A stretch of 64,000 nt of DNA, taken from positions 1-64,000 of the forward strand of contig JAEUWH010000024.1 in the NCBI GenBank assembly GCA_016785955.1. Direction: 5' to 3'. Within the stretch, counting starts at the first letter, position 1. Each line of letters starts with the position of its first letter. Origin of the DNA: Pseudobdellovibrionaceae bacterium. GTDB lineage: Bacteria > Bdellovibrionota > Bdellovibrionia > Bdellovibrionales > Bdellovibrionaceae. Both the position numbers and the translations under genes were made by a program. This document shows, one piece after another, positions 60,641-64,000 of this stretch. Under the pieces are notes generated by a model that ran no database searches, was not told where the DNA came from, and saw only the letters and a list, made by a program, of their open reading frames with translations.

Positions 60641-60662
60641 GAACTGTCTCTGTTGGCAGTTC
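60641..60662 (-). terminator. Possible terminator for the CNB-domain gene
   Basis: GAACTG (60641-60646) pairs with CAGTTC (60657-60662) across ten bases. On the minus strand the hairpin is followed within five bases by a T-rich stretch (60633-60637). The stem is short, so this is tentative. Confidence 0.4.
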
Positions 60663-60671
60663 CTAAAATTG

Positions 60672-61817
60672 CTAAGCTGATTTAGCAGCCAGCGGAACTC
60701 CGCATTCTGAACAAAACTTCATTTGGGCGCTGACGACGGCCGCGCAGTTGGGGCATGTGGGACCATCGATTTTTTTGATTTTTTTTTCTTCTTTCTCGTT
60801 GATATCGACAAAACCTTTTTCGTTCCATTTGTCGATTTCTTTCAATACACGCCAGGTAAAGATGATATTGGACAACTCTTTCAACTCGAATTCTAATTTT
60901 ACTTGATCAGCGATGGAGCGACGTTTAGTGATGGCCCCTTTTTGTTCGAGTCGAGAGAAATGGTCATTGTTTAATTGAATGCCATGGTCAGCATTTAAGC
61001 GTTCTTTTACTTTCATGAAATCTAAAGAGACCACTCCGAATCGATCGGGCGTGACATCAACCGCTTCCTTTAAAAATGTGTCAACGACGTTGATGACAAA
61101 ATCGTCAGGCTTTAAAATTTCGCTACGGCCTTGTTTGAAATAGTAGTATTGATAAAATTCAAAAAATGCTTCCAGGGGCAGTAATGATGGGGTAATAATT
61201 TTTTGAATTTCATCCGGTCCATCGGGATTGTCCTCGGCTTTACCCATTTCATAGTTAGCCAGTTTAAGCTTTACTAAAATGTTACAGGCCTGTTCTAGTT
61301 TCTTTGGAGATTCACCAAACACGCGTTGAGAATACTGTTTAAACATGTGCCATGGAATTTCAATCGAACCATCTTTGCGTTTGGTTCCTTTATGATTGAT
61401 CGTATGAAAAACAACTCCAAAAATAATTGACGTTTGATCTTCCGGGCATGGAGCCGCGTCTTTTTCTAGGCGGATGGATTTTAGTTCGTTGAAAGAGGAC
61501 TTCAAGCGTTCACCCATGCTTTTAATGACCATTTTAAACAGCTGAGGGCCAGATTCGAATTGTGGTTTAATCGCGTCGGTGGGTACCTCGAGGACCTTGG
61601 TTTCGGATGTACAAACGGCCGAATAAGGATGGGTGGCTTGACCGTTAAAAAAAGATTCTCCCACGATACCTTGGGAGCCGAGCTGATACAGATCTAAAGT
61701 TTTCTTTCCCCGCACCAAACATACGTTTACGCCACCGGATTGGATAAAGTAGAGATTAGTTATTTTATCGTTTTCTTTAAAAAGAAACTCACCTTTTTTA
61801 AATGTTTTTTGATTCAT
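60672..61817 (-). CDS. Cyclic-nucleotide-binding protein with zinc ribbon
   Basis: A 381-residue protein. Start ATG 61817 has GGAGAGG upstream; a longer start adds nine residues. Residues about 1-110 are a cNMP-binding domain (FKENDKITNLYFIQSGGVNVCL, GIVGESFFNGQATHPYSAVC). A helical middle follows. The last 30 residues have CPNCAAVV and CSECGVPL, a two-CxxC zinc ribbon. This is not the classical Crp plan, which has a helix-turn-helix. It could respond to cAMP or c-di-GMP and bind another protein. Confidence 0.78.
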   Translation of the reverse strand: MNQKTFKKGEFLFKENDKITNLYFIQSGGVNVCLVRGKKTLDLYQLGSQGIVGESFFNGQATHPYSAVCTSETKVLEVPTDAIKPQFESGPQLFKMVIKSMGERLKSSFNELKSIRLEKDAAPCPEDQTSIIFGVVFHTINHKGTKRKDGSIEIPWHMFKQYSQRVFGESPKKLEQACNILVKLKLANYEMGKAEDNPDGPDEIQKIITPSLLPLEAFFEFYQYYYFKQGRSEILKPDDFVINVVDTFLKEAVDVTPDRFGVVSLDFMKVKERLNADHGIQLNNDHFSRLEQKGAITKRRSIADQVKLEFELKELSNIIFTWRVLKEIDKWNEKGFVDINEKEEKKIKKIDGPTCPNCAAVVSAQMKFCSECGVPLAAKSA

Positions 61818-61888
61818 AAAAAGCCTCTCCTGAACTATCGGCATCTACGGTCGAGACACGAGTCGAGTACAGCTAGATCTGGAAGATC

Positions 61889-61989
61889 GTCTGGTGATGA
61901 CATAGATAGGCTGGTAATGACATAATGACAGTTGGTAGTGACAAAGAACAGGCTGGTAAGACATGGAAACATAGGCTGGCAAGGATGCC
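61889..61989. repeat. Imperfect 20-23-bp tandem repeats upstream of the CNB-domain gene
   Basis: Five units begin at 61889, 61909, 61930, 61951 and 61974 and share GGCTGGTAATGACATA-like cores. They fill the space between the 206-residue gene (stop at 61989) and the CNB-domain gene (start at 61817), upstream of the latter on the minus strand. They could be regulator binding sites or decayed duplicates. Confidence 0.65.
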
Positions 61990-62609
61990 TAGAATTCAAA
62001 AGTAAAAGAAATCGAGGCCAGTAAATTGACCCCGCCAATAAAATACAAACCGCTTTTAATACTATCTTGTTTTTGTTGGCTGGCATTGTAGAAATTCAGG
62101 CCGGCTATTAGTCCATGTGTGATGGCTTTGATTTGTCGTTCTCTTTTTTCGGAAGCTTTTTTTTGGGTATAGTAACTGCGAAGAAATTGCGTTCTTTGTT
62201 CGGGCGTCAATCGGGATGTGTTTAATGTTTTATTTATCATTCGTTCTTCGCCACCAATTTTCCAAATGTAAGCGCCATAACCAACCGAGGCGACGCCGAT
62301 AGTTTGAAAAATCGTGTAAATTCCTTTCTCTAAATTATCGTCCGTTAAACCTCCACCCAGGATCCCACCTGCAAGCGCGAGTGATCCGCTGATTATATAG
62401 CTGATACCATTTCGACGATCGGTTTTTTCTTGTTGTTCGGTTTCTTTGGAATAGTTTTCCCAAGTAATAGTAGACTCGTTGACGGAGACCTCGTCAAAAG
62501 CAGCACACACTCCAGGAAGAAGTAATGTGAGGATTAATAAAAATGCAGAACTAAATCTGCCAGCCCAATTGCATATAGACTGTCTGTGTAAAAAAGTCTT
62601 CATTGTCAT
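61989..62609 (-). CDS. Exported or membrane protein, unknown
   Basis: A 206-residue protein with an N-terminal hydrophobic segment (FSSAFLLILTLLLPGVCAAF) that may be a signal peptide with cleavage after CAA. Later segments GISYIISGSLALAGGILGG and YTIFQTIGVASVGYGAYIW look membrane-embedded. It overlaps the upstream gene (62551) by 59 bases; ATG 62603 is an alternative start. The C-terminus is LLASISFTFEF, with a final phenylalanine as in outer-membrane proteins. No family recognised. Confidence 0.5.
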   Translation of the reverse strand: MTMKTFLHRQSICNWAGRFSSAFLLILTLLLPGVCAAFDEVSVNESTITWENYSKETEQQEKTDRRNGISYIISGSLALAGGILGGGLTDDNLEKGIYTIFQTIGVASVGYGAYIWKIGGEERMINKTLNTSRLTPEQRTQFLRSYYTQKKASEKRERQIKAITHGLIAGLNFYNASQQKQDSIKSGLYFIGGVNLLASISFTFEF

Positions 62610-63591
62610 TCACAAAGCGAGTTGTTGAGTACATGATTCCAGCGTTTATTTTATCCAAAGAGTAGTATACGCCACTAGAAATTCCATTAGCATCAATACC
62701 CCCGGTCAAGTACATGGAACCAAAACGGTAGAGTGAACCAATATGAAGTTTATCAAAATTGGATTCTTCATAGGTCATACTTCGATACTCGAGACTAATG
62801 TCCAAATCACCCCACATCACTGGCGGAGAAAATCCGAATCCAACTTGGGGCTCAACGGGAGTTTTGAGTTCATCATGATTTTCTGAAATGGTACCCAGAT
62901 TAGCAACTAACAATGAAATCCGAGGTTTCCATGCCTCTGCAATAATCCAGCTGGCGGCGGGCTCGAAATAAGTAGCAGTTTGCTCTTTGGGTTTCAGATA
63001 ATCTGCGCCCGCTTGGGTTCCTAGAGAAACAAGTTTAAATTGGCGCCGAATAAATTTTCGATTCACTAAACGAACTTGCGCACCCGTATAAAAATTGTCG
63101 GTTATCTCGTATCCCGATTGAAAACTAAAGCCTTTTTCCTCGACGGCATATAAATCCACATCGGGATTGGCTTCATTTCGTACAACCGAAAATCCTTTGA
63201 CGGTCATGGGGCTGTACTGTCCATTTAGATATTTGGACCGAAAATTGATATCAATATTTGATTCAATCTGAAGAATTTTGCCTTTAGAAAATAATGTGTC
63301 CGCAAGTTCTTGATTGATTTTATTGCTCAGCAGACTACGCAGGTTTTCGAGGGAAGAGTAGCCATTAGAAAGTAGTATTTCGATTCCTAAAGAAGGCTTT
63401 TTATTCAGCGGCGTATAAGCTGGGTTGCATGGTAATCCATCGGGAATAGTCATGATGGTTAAGCAAGAATGGGCTAATCCTTTAACGACGATCGAAGAGT
63501 GTTGCGTCTCGAATGTGCGTGCGTTGCTGCTGAAGGACAGTTCGGCAAGGCCTTGGAGAGAAAGTAAAAGAATAGTTAATGCTAATCGCAT
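62551..63591 (-). CDS. Outer-membrane barrel-like protein
   Basis: A 346-residue exported protein with a signal peptide (LALTILLLSLQGLA). The mature sequence alternates hydrophobic residues with Y and F, has many G/N/D turns (GFGFSPPVMWGDLDISLEY, SMYLTGGIDANGISSGVYYS) and ends QLGWQI. This looks like a beta barrel, perhaps a TraF-like exported protein, but I cannot assign a family. It overlaps the gene on its 5' side (63582) by 10 bases and the downstream one by 59, so the three are co-translated. Confidence 0.6.
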   Translation of the reverse strand: MRLALTILLLSLQGLAELSFSSNARTFETQHSSIVVKGLAHSCLTIMTIPDGLPCNPAYTPLNKKPSLGIEILLSNGYSSLENLRSLLSNKINQELADTLFSKGKILQIESNIDINFRSKYLNGQYSPMTVKGFSVVRNEANPDVDLYAVEEKGFSFQSGYEITDNFYTGAQVRLVNRKFIRRQFKLVSLGTQAGADYLKPKEQTATYFEPAASWIIAEAWKPRISLLVANLGTISENHDELKTPVEPQVGFGFSPPVMWGDLDISLEYRSMTYEESNFDKLHIGSLYRFGSMYLTGGIDANGISSGVYYSLDKINAGIMYSTTRFVNDNEDFFTQTVYMQLGWQI

Positions 63592-64000
63592 TGGATGACT
63601 TTTCCTAAACCTTTTTGAAATAGAGCTTGCTTCAATAAAATAGCTGAAGCTTCATCTAGCACCACCATTGATGTGGTGGCTAATGTCAAATTAGAAACGG
63701 CTTCGCCAGTTGCTTGGCTGAGTTTTCGCATTTCTGCGGCTTGATCTGGTCGGGCAATACTAAGATCGTTAAATATATCAATAAGTAATTTCCCTAACGT
63801 GATAAATGTATCGTTCAAATGTCCAATAGCCACTCGACATTTGGTGGATGTGGAGGGGATAGGGGCCGAAGATTCAGACGCAGAGGGGGTGGCGACAAAT
63901 TCTCCAATCAAATTTTCGGTAAAAATATGTTTAAATAATATGACCTCTAGAACAACACGATAGAGGACGTCATCCACACTGAGCTGCTTGCCTTGACTAT
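63582..64000 (-). CDS. Partial gene running off the right edge
   Basis: The frame is open from 63582 to the window end. The GTG at 63977 is inside it, and codons before it (SQGKQLS) continue without stop, so the start is probably beyond 64000. The visible 139 residues are helical with a low-complexity Ser/Pro stretch (SESSAPIPSTST) and a C-terminal CD. No family can be named. It is coupled with the barrel-like gene. Confidence 0.55.
   Translation of the reverse strand, partial: SQGKQLSVDDVLYRVVLEVILFKHIFTENLIGEFVATPSASESSAPIPSTSTKCRVAIGHLNDTFITLGKLLIDIFNDLSIARPDQAAEMRKLSQATGEAVSNLTLATTSMVVLDEASAILLKQALFQKGLGKVIQCD

Noticed and set aside
61889-61989. 21-bp array as a CRISPR
   Set aside because: No unique spacers between conserved repeats; the units simply adjoin and decay.

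Overview
This is a compact, AT-leaning bacterial chromosome segment with almost no mobile DNA. The gene content suggests a predatory-bacterium relative (Bdellovibrionota, Bdellovibrio-like). The signs are a TIGR02147-type regulator, many Sec or lipoprotein exported proteins of unknown function, a gliding-type ABC transporter (GldA/F/G-like) with a DUF4340 protein, an L,D-transpeptidase, paired M16 peptidases, and isolated flagellar-type FliG-like and FliL proteins. The assignment is inference from gene families; no rRNA or other marker is present.

Layout. 1-5.4 kb: a hexanucleotide microsatellite, a VWA lipoprotein, an exported barrel-like protein, a FliG-like protein, a Ppx/GppA phosphatase and a porin-like protein. 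5.5-8.6 kb: PhoU-PhoB-PhoR with overlapping genes. 8.7-16.6 kb: a short NFACT protein, then an ABC-2 transporter operon (ATPase, permease, GldG-like, DUF4340) overlapping a GHMP kinase and a DUF429 protein. 16.6-26.8 kb: accessory exported proteins, a TIGR02147 regulator, a HepT/MntA-type pair bracketed by an exact 23-bp direct repeat, an SPL-family radical SAM protein, a HAD phosphatase and a FecR/AgmX protein. 26.8-35 kb: housekeeping genes (secG, tmk, holB, tatD, a peptide-binding protein, gap-pgk-tpiA) and a small zinc-ribbon protein.

36.3-44.1 kb, between ilvA and hisC, is the most unusual region. It holds two paralogous XRE regulators, a ThiF/E1-like adenylating enzyme, an alpha/beta hydrolase, a GNAT/LuxI-like acyltransferase, an XRE regulator paired with a larger regulator, a lone receiver domain, and a strongly diverged HyuA/HyuB-like pair. 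Palindromes sit in its promoters. It reads as a regulated small-molecule or peptide modification locus that I do not recognise as a described system.

44.1-64 kb: hisC-cmk, a large subtilisin-like lipoprotein, rpsA with a clear terminator, sppA, a HIT protein, a rhomboid protease, an L,D-transpeptidase, fliL, two M16 proteins, two tandem paralogous membrane proteins, a LysR regulator, a cyclic-nucleotide-binding protein with a C-terminal zinc ribbon, and an exported-protein cluster that runs off the right edge.

No rRNA, tRNA, CRISPR array, insertion sequence or origin was seen by eye. Family assignments come from reading motifs; no database search was run.
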